64,000 nt of DNA, taken from assembly GCF_004114915.1 (NCBI RefSeq), contig NZ_CP022219.1, positions 4,742,501 through 4,806,500 on the forward strand, read 5' to 3'. Made by a program: the position numbers and the translations under genes. The notes beneath the pieces were generated by a model. That model was not told the origin of the DNA, ran no database searches, and worked only from the letters and a program-made list of their open reading frames with translations. Every line of letters starts with the position of its first letter. The first letter of the stretch is position 1. This document shows, in pieces, positions 34,193 through 43,759 of the stretch. This stretch comes from Bradyrhizobium guangxiense (GTDB lineage: Bacteria; Pseudomonadota; Alphaproteobacteria; Rhizobiales; Xanthobacteraceae).

Positions 34193-35157
34193 TGCTCGCC
34201 CGAACTCGCGATGCCCTGCTGCGCCTTGTGGATCGAGGACGGCACCACGCCGAAATATTTCCGGAACACGCGGCTGAAATGCGACGAGCTGGAGAAGCCC
34301 CAGGAGAAGGCGACGTCGGTGATGGTCTTGCCGGCGTGCGCCTCGAGCTCCTGGCGGCAGTTCTGCAAGCGCGCCTGCCAGATGTAGTCGCTCACCGTGG
34401 TGCCGCGCTCGGAGAACAGCATGTGCAGATAGCGCTTGGAGCAACCGAGCTCGGCCGAGATCTGATCGATGCAAAGATCCGGATCGCGCAAGTGCTCGCG
34501 GATGAAGAACTGCGCGCGCACATACATCGCCTCGGGTCCGACACGATCGAACATCGTATCGGCCTCGCGCAGCGGCAGCAGCAACAGGTCGATCAGCGAA
34601 TCGGCGACGCCGACCGCGCTGTTCGCCGACAGCTTCGCCGCTTCGTCGAAGGTCGCGTGGACGAAATCGTGGGCGATCCGCCCCGTGCCCGTCTTCGCGG
34701 ACAGTTTGCAGGCCGGCATCCGCTGTGACGGAAATCCGCGGTCGCGCAGCAACGCCTTCGGCACGATCACCACGTCGTGACGCGTGAAGGCCGGGCTGAT
34801 GATCGAATGCGGACAGGAGACGTCATAGGCGATGATGTCGCCGGGGTTGATCTCGATGTGACGGCCTTCCTGCTCGAAATAGGACACGCCGTAGGTCTGG
34901 AAGTGGATCTTGATGTAGGGATGTTCGTTGGCCTTGGCCCGCGCCAACGTGTGCGCGATGCGATGCTGACTCACTTCGATCTGACAGAGCTTCAGACGCG
35001 AAACGCTCGTGTAGTCGATGCGGCCTTCGAGCGAGGACGCCTCCAGCGGATCGACGTCGAAATGCCCACACAGGCTCGTCAGCCCGTCGATCCAGCTCTG
35101 GATCTGGCGCTTCGGCGTCATGCCGGTCGTCGAGAGCGTGTGAATGGTGTCGGACAT
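34189..35157 (-). CDS. AraC-family transcriptional regulator divergent from xoxF
   Basis: A 322-residue regulator: an N-terminal AraC-binding-like cupin domain (IKIHFQTYGVSYFEQEGRHIEINPGDIIAYDVSCPHSI) and a C-terminal double HTH (CIDQISAELGCSKRYLHMLFSERG; ITDVAFSWGFSSSSHFSRVFRKYFGVVPS). It is divergently placed from xoxF across a 514-base gap and is the nearest candidate activator of the xoxF operon. Start chosen at MSDTIHTL; four upstream residues are possible. The final codons come from a dispersed repeat. Confidence 0.9.
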   Translation of the reverse strand: MSDTIHTLSTTGMTPKRQIQSWIDGLTSLCGHFDVDPLEASSLEGRIDYTSVSRLKLCQIEVSQHRIAHTLARAKANEHPYIKIHFQTYGVSYFEQEGRHIEINPGDIIAYDVSCPHSIISPAFTRHDVVIVPKALLRDRGFPSQRMPACKLSAKTGTGRIAHDFVHATFDEAAKLSANSAVGVADSLIDLLLLPLREADTMFDRVGPEAMYVRAQFFIREHLRDPDLCIDQISAELGCSKRYLHMLFSERGTTVSDYIWQARLQNCRQELEAHAGKTITDVAFSWGFSSSSHFSRVFRKYFGVVPSSIHKAQQGIASSGEH

Positions 35158-35671
35158 TAATCCAGCCACTGGTTTGATCCGGAGATTCGACGCGAATCGC
35201 GACCAGCGCTGCCGGAGCCCTCAGCCGTGATTGCGTGACGTTTACCTCGAATTTGAGCGGTCTCTTGGCACGAGCGCCATCGTTCCATTGCCACCCTTGA
35301 AAGTTAATCCTCCGCCTTAGTTGCAGCGCCGTCAAGGGGAACCTGCGCGTTGAAGGCGCTGTCAGAGGGACGCAGAAGCCGCTGAATTCGCTACTGCAAA
35401 ACAAAATCTTCGCGTCCGTGCGCTGTCGAGCAAACCGGTTTCTCTCTTGGGCAAGTTTCCCGATGGCGAAGTGGTTAGGGATTGCGGCAGGAACAACAAG
35501 AACGGGCCGCTCCTGCACGTGGACCCGTGGCTCTCATCAGGAGGAGGAAACAGCACAGCATCGTTTCTGGTCCGAAACATGGACCGCCCTGCACGAGCAG
35601 ACGCCGGACGAGAAGCCCGGTGAATTACCAATGCTTCGGGAAAAATAAACGAGACCAACGGAGGAATGACT
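35158..35671. promoter_or_regulatory. Upstream regulatory region of xoxF
   Basis: A 514-base gap between the AraC-type gene and xoxF, long for this region. It contains the TTTCTCTCTTGGGCAAG motif (35439-35455) shared with the pqqA upstream region, TTTCCCGAT just after it and CTTCGGGAAA near the start codon. The xoxF ribosome site is GGAGG at 35660-35664. A 61-codon ORF starts within the gap at 35463 (see findings). Confidence 0.55.
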
Positions 35672-37477
35672 ATGCGCAAGGTGCTACTGGCGACCTTTCT
35701 TGGCTCAGCGGCGGCTCTCGCCGTCGGGAACGCCTCAGCCAATGACGAGTTGCACAAGATGTCGCAGAACCCGAAAGACTGGGTGATGCCGACCGGCGAC
35801 TACGCCAATACTCGATATTCCAAGCTTAACCAGATCAACGCACAAAACGTCGGCAAGCTCCAGGTTGCCTGGACCTTCTCGACCGGCGTGCTGCGCGGCC
35901 ACGAAGGCGGCCCGCTGATCATCGGCAACATCATGTACGTCCACACGCCGTTCCCGAACAAGGTCTACGCCATTGACCTTTCGCAGGAGAACAAGATCGT
36001 CTGGAAGTACGAGCCGAAGCAGGATCCGAACGTCATTCCGGTGATGTGCTGCGACACGGTGAACCGTGGCCTGGCTTTCGGCGACGGCAAGATCTTCCTG
36101 CATCAGGCCGACACCACTCTCGTCGCGCTCGATGCCAAGACCGGCCAGGTTGCGTGGACCGCCAAGAACGGCGATCCGAGCAAGGGCGAGACCGGTACAT
36201 CGGCGCCCATGGTCATCAAGGACAAGGTGCTGATCGGCATCTCCGGCGGCGAGTTCGGCGTCCAGGCCCATATGTCGGCCTACGACATCAAGACCGGCAA
36301 GCTGGCATGGCGCGGATATTCGGAAGGGCCGGACAACCAGATTCTGGTCGACGCCGAGAAGACCACCGCACTCGGCAAGCCGGTCGGCAAGGATTCGAGC
36401 CTCAAGACCTGGCAAGGCGATCAGTGGAAGATCGGCGGCGGCGCCACCTGGGGCTGGATCTCCTACGATCCCGAACTGAACCTTGTCTATTACGGATCGG
36501 GCAATCCTTCGACCTGGAATCCGAAGCAGCGTCCCGGCGACAACAAATGGTCGATGACGATCTGGGCGCGCAACCCGGATACCGGCGTCGCCAAGTGGGT
36601 CTATCAGATGACGCCCCATGACGAATGGGACTATGACGGCGTCAACGAGATGATCCTCTCGGATCAGTCGATCAACGGCCAGGCGCGCAAGCTGCTGACC
36701 CACTTCGACCGTAACGGCCTCGGCTACACCCTGGACCGCGCCACCGGCGAGTTGCTGGTTGCCGAAAAGTACGATCCGAAGGTGAACTGGACCTCCGGCG
36801 TCGACATGGACAAGAACTCGCCGACCTATGGTCGTCCGAAGGTGCTCGACGCAGCTTCGACCGACAAGGCGGGCGAGGACCACAACGTGAAGGGCATCTG
36901 CCCGGCCGCGCTCGGCACCAAGGACGAGCAGCCGGCAGCCTACTCGCCGGACACGCAGCTGTTCTACGTTCCGACCAACCACGTCTGCATGGACTACGAG
37001 CCGTTCAAGGTGAGCTACACCGCGGGCCAACCCTATGTGGGTGCGACGCTCTCGATGTATCCGCCGCAGGGTGAAACCCACATGGGCAACTTCATCGCCT
37101 GGGACGGCAAGACCGGCAAGATCGTCTGGTCGAACAAGGAGCAGTTCTCGGTCTGGTCGGGCGCGCTCGCAACCGCCGGCGGTGTGGTGTTCTACGGCAC
37201 GCTCGAAGGCTATCTGAAGGCAGTCGACGCCAAGACCGGCAAGGAGCTCTACAAGTTCAAGACTCCCTCCGGCATCATCGGCAACGTCACCACCTATGAG
37301 AACGGCGGCAAGCAGTATGTCGCAGTGCTTTCCGGCGTCGGCGGCTGGGCCGGCATCGGTCTGGCGGCAGGCCTGACCGATCCGACCGCAGGTCTCGGCG
37401 CGGTCGGCGGCTACGCGGCCCTCAGCAACTATACGGCACTCGGCGGCACGCTGACCGTGTTCTCGCTGCCGAACTAG
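35672..37477 (+). CDS. xoxF: XoxF lanthanide-dependent methanol dehydrogenase
   Basis: A 601-residue periplasmic PQQ enzyme (signal [19 protein letters not shown]). Features: vicinal Cys126-Cys127 ([10 protein letters not shown]), Glu in SGGEFGVQ, Asn in [11 protein letters not shown], catalytic Asp320 and lanthanide-marking Asp322 ([10 protein letters not shown]), eight propeller Trp motifs. Length and the [22 protein letters not shown] tail fit the XoxF5 clade of rhizobia. It oxidises methanol (and formaldehyde) using a light lanthanide and feeds XoxG. Start set at the second ATG (seven bases after GGAGG). First gene of a likely xoxF-xoxG-class III ADH-gfa operon. Confidence 0.97.
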   Translation: MRKVLLATFLGSAAALAVGNASANDELHKMSQNPKDWVMPTGDYANTRYSKLNQINAQNVGKLQVAWTFSTGVLRGHEGGPLIIGNIMYVHTPFPNKVYAIDLSQENKIVWKYEPKQDPNVIPVMCCDTVNRGLAFGDGKIFLHQADTTLVALDAKTGQVAWTAKNGDPSKGETGTSAPMVIKDKVLIGISGGEFGVQAHMSAYDIKTGKLAWRGYSEGPDNQILVDAEKTTALGKPVGKDSSLKTWQGDQWKIGGGATWGWISYDPELNLVYYGSGNPSTWNPKQRPGDNKWSMTIWARNPDTGVAKWVYQMTPHDEWDYDGVNEMILSDQSINGQARKLLTHFDRNGLGYTLDRATGELLVAEKYDPKVNWTSGVDMDKNSPTYGRPKVLDAASTDKAGEDHNVKGICPAALGTKDEQPAAYSPDTQLFYVPTNHVCMDYEPFKVSYTAGQPYVGATLSMYPPQGETHMGNFIAWDGKTGKIVWSNKEQFSVWSGALATAGGVVFYGTLEGYLKAVDAKTGKELYKFKTPSGIIGNVTTYENGGKQYVAVLSGVGGWAGIGLAAGLTDPTAGLGAVGGYAALSNYTALGGTLTVFSLPN

Positions 37478-37493
37478 GCCCATCAGCATCGCT

Positions 37494-37522
37494 CCGGCGC
37501 GTGGATCAACTCCACGCGCCGG
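37494..37522 (+). terminator. Intercistronic hairpin between xoxF and xoxG
   Basis: A perfect 12-bp stem (CCGGCGCGTGGA / TCCACGCGCCGG) with a 5-base loop begins 17 bases after the xoxF stop. No T-run follows, so it may be a 3'-stabilising or partial-termination element that sets xoxF expression well above xoxG. Confidence 0.75.
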
Positions 37523-37548
37523 CTCGTCTCCCCCGGGCTTCTTCGAGG

Positions 37549-38079
37549 ATGAATCTCTTGCGTAAAATCTGCTCTGTCATTGCTGCGCTGATCTTGGTTG
37601 CGTCCGGAGGAATTGCGGTCGCGGACGGTCCGGCCGACCCGACCGCCGTGAAGAAGGAAGACGACGGAAAGTGGCTCGATAAGGAAGGAAATCCGACCTA
37701 TAAGATTTCGGCCGACGGCACCGTGGACTGGTTCACCTATTCCGGATACCGCCGCTATCACTCCGACTGCCATGTCTGCCATGGGCCCGACGGCATGGGC
37801 TCCACTTACGCGCCGGCGCTCAAGGATTCCGTCAAGTCGATGAGCTATGGCGACTTCCTCGGCGTGGTCGCCTCCGGCCGCAAGAACGTCTCGACCGCAC
37901 AGGAGAACGTGATGCCGGCCTTCGGCGACAATCCGAACGTCGCCTGCTACATGGACGACCTGTATGTCTATCTGCGCGCCCGCTCCACCGAAGCATGGGG
38001 CCGGCAGCGTCCCTCCAAGAAGGAGGAGAAAACAGAGGCTTACACCAAGGCGGAAGACGCCTGCATGGGCAAGAAGTGA
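37549..38079 (+). CDS. xoxG: XoxG cytochrome c, electron acceptor of XoxF
   Basis: A 176-residue periplasmic cytochrome c(L)-type protein: signal ending SGGIAVA|DG, a long N-terminal region (KWLDKEGNPTYKISADGTVDWFTYSGYRRYHSDC), heme site C74-H-V-C77-H78 and an axial Met candidate in ENVMPAFGDN. DAC near the C-terminus may pair with CYMDD. The family takes electrons directly from XoxF. Placed 71 bases after xoxF and followed by the formaldehyde-oxidation genes. Confidence 0.93.
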   Translation: MNLLRKICSVIAALILVASGGIAVADGPADPTAVKKEDDGKWLDKEGNPTYKISADGTVDWFTYSGYRRYHSDCHVCHGPDGMGSTYAPALKDSVKSMSYGDFLGVVASGRKNVSTAQENVMPAFGDNPNVACYMDDLYVYLRARSTEAWGRQRPSKKEEKTEAYTKAEDACMGKK

Positions 38080-38139
38080 ACGTTACGAAGACTGCCAAGA
38101 CTACTTACTGGCGTCTTATGAGAATTTGAGGAGCTACCA

Positions 38140-39249
38140 ATGAAGACACGTGCCGCCGTCGCTTTCGAAGCCAAGAAGCCGCTTGAGATCGTCGAGGTCG
38201 ATCTGGAAGGCCCGAAGGTTGGCGAGGTCCTGGTCGAGATCAAGGCGACGGGCATCTGCCATACCGACGCCTATACGCTCGACGGCTTCGACAGCGAAGG
38301 CATTTTCCCCTCGATCCTAGGACATGAGGGAGCAGGCATCATCCGCGAGATCGGACCCGGGGTGACCTCGGTGAAGCCGGGTGACCACGTCATCCCGCTC
38401 TACACGCCGGAGTGCCGGCAGTGCAAGAGCTGCCTCAGCCAGAAGACCAATCTCTGCACTGCGATCCGCGCGACGCAGGGCAAGGGCGTGATGCCCGACG
38501 GCACCAGCCGCTTCTCCTACAAGGGCAAGCCGATCTACCACTACATGGGCTGCTCGACCTTCTCGAACTTCACCGTGCTGCCGGAGATCGCGGTCGCCAA
38601 GATCCGCGAGGACGCGCCGTTCGACAAGAGCTGCTACATCGGCTGCGGCGTCACCACCGGCGTCGGCGCCGTCGTCAACACCGCCAAGGTCGAGCCGGGC
38701 GCCAACGTGGTCGTGTTCGGCCTCGGCGGCATTGGCCTCAATGTCATCCAGGGCGCCAAGATGGCGGGCGCCGACAAGATCATCGGCGTCGACATCAACG
38801 ATTCCAAGGAAGATTGGGGCCGCCGGTTCGGTATGACCCATTTCGTCAACCCGAAGAAAGTCACCGGCGACATCGTCCAGCATCTCGTCGGCCTCACTGA
38901 CGGCGGCGCCGACTACACGTTCGACTGCACAGGCAACACCACAGTGATGCGCCAGGCGCTGGAAGCCTGCCATCGCGGCTGGGGCACCTCGATCATCATC
39001 GGCGTTGCCGAGGCCGGCAAGGAGATCGCCACTCGCCCGTTCCAGCTCGTCACCGGGCGCAACTGGCGCGGCACGGCCTTCGGCGGCGCCCGCGGCCGCA
39101 CCGACGTGCCCAAGATCGTCGACTGGTACATGAACGGAAAGATCCAGATCGATCCGATGATCACCCACGTGCTCAAGCTCGAGGAGATCAACAAGGGCTT
39201 TGACCTCATGCACGAGGGCAAGTCCATCCGTTCAGTCGTCGTGTTCTAG
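38140..39249 (+). CDS. S-(hydroxymethyl)glutathione dehydrogenase, class III alcohol dehydrogenase
   Basis: A 369-residue zinc alcohol dehydrogenase. Catalytic Zn Cys in [14 protein letters not shown] with GHEGAG, the four-Cys structural zinc site ([16 protein letters not shown]) and the NAD-binding [13 protein letters not shown] are intact. It oxidises S-hydroxymethylglutathione to S-formylglutathione, the substrate of FghA encoded at 13.3 kb. Often called flhA, adhC or frmA. Cytoplasmic. In line with xoxF and xoxG and followed by gfa. Confidence 0.95.
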   Translation: MKTRAAVAFEAKKPLEIVEVDLEGPKVGEVLVEIKATGICHTDAYTLDGFDSEGIFPSILGHEGAGIIREIGPGVTSVKPGDHVIPLYTPECRQCKSCLSQKTNLCTAIRATQGKGVMPDGTSRFSYKGKPIYHYMGCSTFSNFTVLPEIAVAKIREDAPFDKSCYIGCGVTTGVGAVVNTAKVEPGANVVVFGLGGIGLNVIQGAKMAGADKIIGVDINDSKEDWGRRFGMTHFVNPKKVTGDIVQHLVGLTDGGADYTFDCTGNTTVMRQALEACHRGWGTSIIIGVAEAGKEIATRPFQLVTGRNWRGTAFGGARGRTDVPKIVDWYMNGKIQIDPMITHVLKLEEINKGFDLMHEGKSIRSVVVF

Positions 39250-39281
39250 CTCGAAAGCGTCACACCAAGGAGGATCGACCC

Positions 39282-39845
39282 ATGACTGTTGCACTCCATC
39301 CATCGATCGACAACGGCCTCAAACAGGGCAGCGGCAGCTTCGCCGGCGGCACACTGGTCTGCAAATGCAGCGACCATCCGGTCAAGGTCGGCATCAAGGG
39401 CGACGTCGCGCACAACCACGCCTGCGGTTGCACCAAGTGCTGGAAGCCGCAAGGCGCGACGTTCTCCGTCGTCGCCGTGGTGCCGCGCCAGAACGTCACC
39501 GTGCTCGAGAATGGCGACAAGCTCCAGATCGTCGATCCCTCCGCGGTGATCCAGCGCTATGCCTGCAAGGCCTGCGGAACCCACATGTACGGCCGCATCG
39601 AGAACAAGAACCACCCGTTCTACGGTCTCGACTTCATCCATCCCGAGCTGTTCCAGGAGCAGGGCTCGCAGGCGCCGCAATTCGCCGCCTTCGTCTCGTC
39701 CGTGATCGAATCGGGCGTGAAGCCTGAGCAGATGGCGGGCATCCGTTCACGGCTGAAGGAAATCGGGCTCGAGCCCTATGATTGCCTGTCACCGGCGCTG
39801 ATGGACGCGATCGCGACCCACGTCGCCAAGGCCAAGGCTGCCTAA
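39282..39845 (+). CDS. gfa: S-(hydroxymethyl)glutathione synthase, formaldehyde-activating
   Basis: A 187-residue Gfa protein with the zinc Cys clusters [21 protein letters not shown] and [14 protein letters not shown]. Family members bind glutathione and speed its condensation with formaldehyde. It starts 32 bases after the class III dehydrogenase stop with RBS AAGGAGG, completing a methanol-to-formylglutathione operon. The exact enzymatic role of Gfa is debated in the literature. Confidence 0.94.
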   Translation: MTVALHPSIDNGLKQGSGSFAGGTLVCKCSDHPVKVGIKGDVAHNHACGCTKCWKPQGATFSVVAVVPRQNVTVLENGDKLQIVDPSAVIQRYACKACGTHMYGRIENKNHPFYGLDFIHPELFQEQGSQAPQFAAFVSSVIESGVKPEQMAGIRSRLKEIGLEPYDCLSPALMDAIATHVAKAKAA

Positions 39846-39982
39846 GCAGGGCTGCCAGGTACTCGCCAAACCCCGTCGGCTCGCTGGTCTCGACGAGGGC
39901 CAGCGAGCCGGACGGGCCCGGCCCCGGAGTTGGCGGCGATGCCGCCGCCTCCAGCCTTGCGCGCATTTGAGGGTGATTGGCT

Positions 39983-40122
39983 CCTCAGTCCTGGTCTCTG
40001 AATGACTGCGCAGTGCCGCCGACTTCCGTCTTGAAGTCCCCCCGGCGTCTGCGTTTCTCCCTCCCTCGACTGAGGCATCCTGCTTCGTCCGCGCAGTCCC
40101 TCTGGCGGACGAAGCCTTTTTT
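39983..40122 (+). ncRNA. Candidate structured small RNA with intrinsic terminator
   Basis: Outer stem CCTCAGTC/GACTGAGG (39983-39990 with 40068-40075) encloses an extended hairpin: CGCAG/CTGCG (40009-40013, 40049-40053), GCCG/CGGC (40015-40018, 40043-40046) and GACTTC/GAAGTC (40021-40026, 40033-40038). A pyrimidine-rich CTCCCTCCCT resembling an anti-Shine-Dalgarno tract is left unpaired (40057-40066). A terminator hairpin with a T-run follows. No ORF fits. Could also be the structured 3' UTR of gfa. Confidence 0.6.
40082..40122 (+). terminator. Rho-independent terminator
   Basis: Perfect 11-bp stem GCTTCGTCCGC / GCGGACGAAGC with a 12-base loop, followed by CTTTTTT. Direction is rightward. 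It would end the candidate small RNA or the xoxF-gfa transcript. Confidence 0.85.
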
Positions 40123-40476
40123 CGTCGCAAGCGCTGTTTGTGAATGCGCGGTTCACGCGGCGCGACGACGCGCCCTGCTTTTGACAAACCATCGATGCAA
40201 TCTTTTCCCGGTGAGAACACTCGGCTGTGAACGCCGGGCCGGCGCGATCTCTGCTACGGTCGGGCCGTCACGATGCCGCACGACGTTCAAACAACTAAGA
40301 ACAAAAACGGGGAGGTATCGAGCACATCCAGACATCGCCAGTGGCGTTCCTGCCTCCCACCGGGATTTGCCCGCGCGGGACGAAGGCGGGGATGCGACGA
40401 CACGAGGTGTGAGCTGTCGCCAACCGGCGTCGGCGAACTTTGAATTTGGCATGCTTATGAAGAGCGAGGGACGATC
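40123..40476. other. Intergenic region upstream of molybdenum hydroxylase genes
   Basis: About 350 bases with no supported gene. It should hold the promoter of the iorAB-like genes. GAGGTG and GAGCGAGGG lie near the 3' end as candidate ribosome sites. Nothing else could be identified. Confidence 0.5.
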
Positions 40477-40929
40477 ATGATCAAGGTGAAGATCAACGGC
40501 CAGGAACAGAGCTGGGACGGCGACCCGGATCTCCCGCTACTCTGGTTCCTGCGCGACGAAGCCGGGCTGACCGGCACCAAATATGGCTGTGGCCAAGCCT
40601 TGTGCGGCGCCTGTACGGTCATTGTCGACAAGGAAGCCGTGCGCGCCTGCATCACGTCGGTCAACGACGTCGCCGGACGCGAGGTCACCACGATCGAAGG
40701 GCTGCATCCCAACGGCGATCATCCGGTGCAGAAGGCCTGGCGCCAGGTCAACGTGCCGCAATGCGGCTTCTGCCAGGCCGGCCAGATCATGCAGGCCGCC
40801 GCGCTGCTGATGGACAACCCGAAGCCCTCGCATGACCAGATCCGCGAGGCGATGTCCGGCAATATCTGCCGCTGCGGCTGCTATCAGCGCATCGAGAACG
40901 CAGTCCATCTCGCATCGACGGGAGTGTGA
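40477..40929 (+). CDS. [2Fe-2S] subunit of a periplasmic molybdenum hydroxylase (IorA-like)
   Basis: A 150-residue protein with the plant-type cluster ([17 protein letters not shown]) and the second cluster typical of xanthine-oxidase-family small subunits ([16 protein letters not shown] ... [12 protein letters not shown]). Similar to isoquinoline 1-oxidoreductase alpha subunit. It relays electrons from the molybdenum cofactor to a carrier. It has no signal peptide, so it is presumably exported with the Tat-bearing large subunit encoded directly after it. Confidence 0.93.
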   Translation: MIKVKINGQEQSWDGDPDLPLLWFLRDEAGLTGTKYGCGQALCGACTVIVDKEAVRACITSVNDVAGREVTTIEGLHPNGDHPVQKAWRQVNVPQCGFCQAGQIMQAAALLMDNPKPSHDQIREAMSGNICRCGCYQRIENAVHLASTGV

Positions 40930-40930
40930 C

Positions 40931-43258
40931 ATGAATTTCATCGACAATCCCGGCAAGCTCCAGGGCTTCGAAAAGCATGGCTTCGAAAAGCACATCAAGG
41001 TCGAGAAGGTCTCGCGCCGCAGCATCCTGAAGGGGCTCGGCATCACCGGCGGATTCGTGCTCGCCGCCCCCGTGATGTCGCGCCAGGCGTTTGCCTATGA
41101 GACCGGTGCCGGCAAGATGCCGCACGGCGTCGTGGTCGATCCGCGCGTGTTCGTCTCGGTCGCACCCGACGGCATCGTCACCATCGTCGGGCACCGTTCG
41201 GAAATGGGCACCGGCGTGCGCACCAGCCTTCCGCTGATCGTGGCCGAGGAAATGGAAGCCGACTGGTCCAAGGTCAAGGTGCAGCAGGCCCATGGCGACG
41301 AGGTCAAGTTCGGCAATCAGGACACCGACGGCTCGCGCAGCACGCGGCATTATTTGATCCCAATGCGTCAGATCGGCGCCTCGGCGCGCACCATGCTGGA
41401 GCAGGCTGCGGCGAAACGCTGGGGCGTGCCGGCGACCGAGGTCAAGGCCGTCAACCACGAGGTCGTTCACAGCGCCAGCGGCCGCAAGCTCGGCTTCGGC
41501 GAGCTCGCCGCCGATGCCGCCAAGGAATCGGTGCCGAGCATCGAAGGTCTGAAGCTGAAGGACCCCAAGGATTTCCGCTATCTCACCAAGGGCCAGATCG
41601 GCATCGTCGATCTCCACGACATCACCACCGGCAAGGCGCGTTACGGCGCCGATGTGCGGCTGCCGGGGATGAAATATGCCGTGATCGCGCGCCCGCCGGT
41701 GACCGGCGGTAAGCTGGTTTCGTTCGATCCGGAGGCCGCACTGAAGGTCCCCGGCGTCGAGAAGGTGATGAAGGTTCAAGGCTGGCCGTGGCCGTCAAAG
41801 TTCCAGCCGCTCGGCGGCGTCGCGGTGATCGCCCGCAACACCGGCGCTGCAATCAAGGGCCGCGACGCGCTGAAGCTGACCTGGGACGACGGGGCCAACG
41901 GCAAGTACGACTCGGTCGCCTATCGCAAGGAGCTCGAGGAGGCCTCGCGAAAGCCAGGTCTCGTCGTGCGCAAGGACGGCGACGCGGATGCGGCTCTGAA
42001 GGGCGCGGACAAGGTGATCGTCGGCGAGTACTACATCCCGCATCTTGCTCACGTCAGCATGGAGCCCCCGGTGGCGGTCGCCGACGTCAAGGGTGACAAG
42101 GCGGAAATCTGGGCGCCGGTGCAGAGCCCGGGCGGTACCCGCGACGACGTCGCCAAGACGCTCGGTATTCCCGAGGGCAATGTCACCGTCAACGTGACCC
42201 TGCTCGGCGGCGGGTTCGGCCGCAAGTCGAAATGCGACTTTGCGCTCGAAGCCGCGCTGCTGTCGAAGGAGCTCGGCGCGCCGGTGAAGGTGCAGTGGAC
42301 GCGGGAGGACGACATTCGTAACGGCTTCCTGCACACCGTCTCGGCCGAACGAATCGAGGCCGGCCTCGACAAGAGCGGCAAGGTGGTCGCCTGGCGCCAC
42401 CGCAGCGTGGCACCCAGCATCGCCTCGACCTTTGCAGCCGGTACGGTCCATCAGGCGCCCTTCGAAATCGGCATGGGCCTCGCCGACGTGCCGTTCGAGA
42501 TCGCCAATATCTCCTGCGAGAATCCGGAAGCGGCCGCTTATACCCGCATCGGCTGGTTCCGCTCGGTCTCGAACATCCCCCGTGCCTTTGCGGTTCAGTC
42601 GATGGTCGGCGAGATCGCGCAGGCGACCGGCCGCGACCAGAAAGACATGTTGCTCGAGCTGATCGGCTCGCCCCGCATCGTCAAGCCTAACGTGAAGGAC
42701 CTGTGGAACTATGGCGAGCCGCAAGAGAGCTACCCGATCGATACCGCGCGCCTGCGCAAGGTGGTCGAGCTGGTCGCCGAGAAGGGCGAATGGGGCCGAA
42801 AGGTGCCGAAGGGCCATGGGCTCGGCATCGCCGTGCACCGCAGTTTCGTCAGCTACATCGCGACCATCGTCGAGGTGGCCGTCGACGACAAGGGCAAGCT
42901 GACGGTGCCGAGGGTCGACACCGCGATCGACTGCGGCACCTACGTCAACCCCGAGCGCATCGCCTCGCAGATCGAGGGCGCGGCGATCATGGGGCTGAGC
43001 CTCGCCAAATACGGCGAGATCAGCTTCAAGGACGGTAAGGTGCAGCAGAAGAATTTTGACGACTTCCAGGTCGTCAGGATCGACGAATCTCCGGTCGTGA
43101 CCAACGTCTACATCGTGCCGCCCGGACCGGACACGCCGCCGAGCGGCGTCGGCGAGCCCGGCGTTCCGCCGTTCGCGCCGGCACTGATGAACGCAATCTT
43201 CGCAGCGACCGGAAAACGCATCCGCTCGCTGCCGATCGGCAAGCAATTGGAGGCGTGA
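40931..43258 (+). CDS. Molybdopterin-binding subunit of a periplasmic aldehyde/N-heterocycle oxidoreductase (IorB-like)
   Basis: A 775-residue large subunit with an internal Tat signal ([22 protein letters not shown]) after a 25-residue lead. Xanthine-oxidase-type motifs are present ([62 protein letters not shown] with the catalytic Glu). Family substrates are aldehydes and N-heterocycles. Placement right after a methanol/formaldehyde operon suggests oxidation of the aldehydes made by the PQQ enzymes, which is inference. No cytochrome subunit follows. Confidence 0.93.
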   Translation: MNFIDNPGKLQGFEKHGFEKHIKVEKVSRRSILKGLGITGGFVLAAPVMSRQAFAYETGAGKMPHGVVVDPRVFVSVAPDGIVTIVGHRSEMGTGVRTSLPLIVAEEMEADWSKVKVQQAHGDEVKFGNQDTDGSRSTRHYLIPMRQIGASARTMLEQAAAKRWGVPATEVKAVNHEVVHSASGRKLGFGELAADAAKESVPSIEGLKLKDPKDFRYLTKGQIGIVDLHDITTGKARYGADVRLPGMKYAVIARPPVTGGKLVSFDPEAALKVPGVEKVMKVQGWPWPSKFQPLGGVAVIARNTGAAIKGRDALKLTWDDGANGKYDSVAYRKELEEASRKPGLVVRKDGDADAALKGADKVIVGEYYIPHLAHVSMEPPVAVADVKGDKAEIWAPVQSPGGTRDDVAKTLGIPEGNVTVNVTLLGGGFGRKSKCDFALEAALLSKELGAPVKVQWTREDDIRNGFLHTVSAERIEAGLDKSGKVVAWRHRSVAPSIASTFAAGTVHQAPFEIGMGLADVPFEIANISCENPEAAAYTRIGWFRSVSNIPRAFAVQSMVGEIAQATGRDQKDMLLELIGSPRIVKPNVKDLWNYGEPQESYPIDTARLRKVVELVAEKGEWGRKVPKGHGLGIAVHRSFVSYIATIVEVAVDDKGKLTVPRVDTAIDCGTYVNPERIASQIEGAAIMGLSLAKYGEISFKDGKVQQKNFDDFQVVRIDESPVVTNVYIVPPGPDTPPSGVGEPGVPPFAPALMNAIFAATGKRIRSLPIGKQLEA

Positions 43259-43330
43259 GACGGAACAGCAGCGCGAGACGGAACACAAGCGGTCTCGCGC
43301 CGTTTGCATCGATCTGACAGGAGCAGATCG

Positions 43331-43588
43331 ATGATCAACATTTCAAGGGCGCTCGCAGTCTCGCTGTCGGGCGCCTTTCTTTTGACGACCTCCAGCGCGT
43401 TGGCCCAAGGCAACACGACGCCGCCGACCACCGCGACGCGCCCCACCGCGCCCGACCAGAACTCGCTTCCCAACGCCAACGCTCCGCCTGCCTCGACCAC
43501 CCAGACCACCGGGCAGCACAATCCCGATCCGAAGATTCGCGAGATGAACCGGAAGGAAAAGGACAAGGTCGAGCGCGAGGGGAAGTAG
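43331..43588 (+). CDS. Small exported Pro/Thr-rich protein
   Basis: An 85-residue protein with a signal peptide ([20 protein letters not shown]), then a disordered Thr/Pro/Asn region ([19 protein letters not shown]) and a charged C-terminus ([16 protein letters not shown]). Small exported proteins of this style are common in Bradyrhizobium; no function known. It begins 72 bases after the large hydroxylase subunit. Confidence 0.55.
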   Translation: MINISRALAVSLSGAFLLTTSSALAQGNTTPPTTATRPTAPDQNSLPNANAPPASTTQTTGQHNPDPKIREMNRKEKDKVEREGK

Positions 43589-43599
43589 CGAGGGCTTAA

Positions 43600-43665
43600 G
43601 CGCGCAAGTCGCCCCACATCGTCTCAGGCCGGGCTTGTCCGGCATGACGAGGACGAGGCGCGCGG
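43600..43665. repeat. Dispersed repeat fragment
   Basis: Contains CAGGCCGGGCTTGTCCGGCATGACGAGG, a fragment of the intergenic element family also seen at 5.4 kb. It lies between convergent genes. Confidence 0.4.
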
Positions 43666-43759
43666 GCCACCCAACACACGCAAGAATGCGGCGGACGTTG
43701 CCGCCCGCCGCATTCGCCACCCCCCTTGCTGCTCCGCTGTCTTCGATCCGCCCGCGGAG

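Noticed and set aside
39842..40192. Minus-strand ORFs across the gfa downstream region
   Set aside because: They run through the candidate RNA stems and terminator; Arg/Gly/Ser-rich with no domain or ribosome site.
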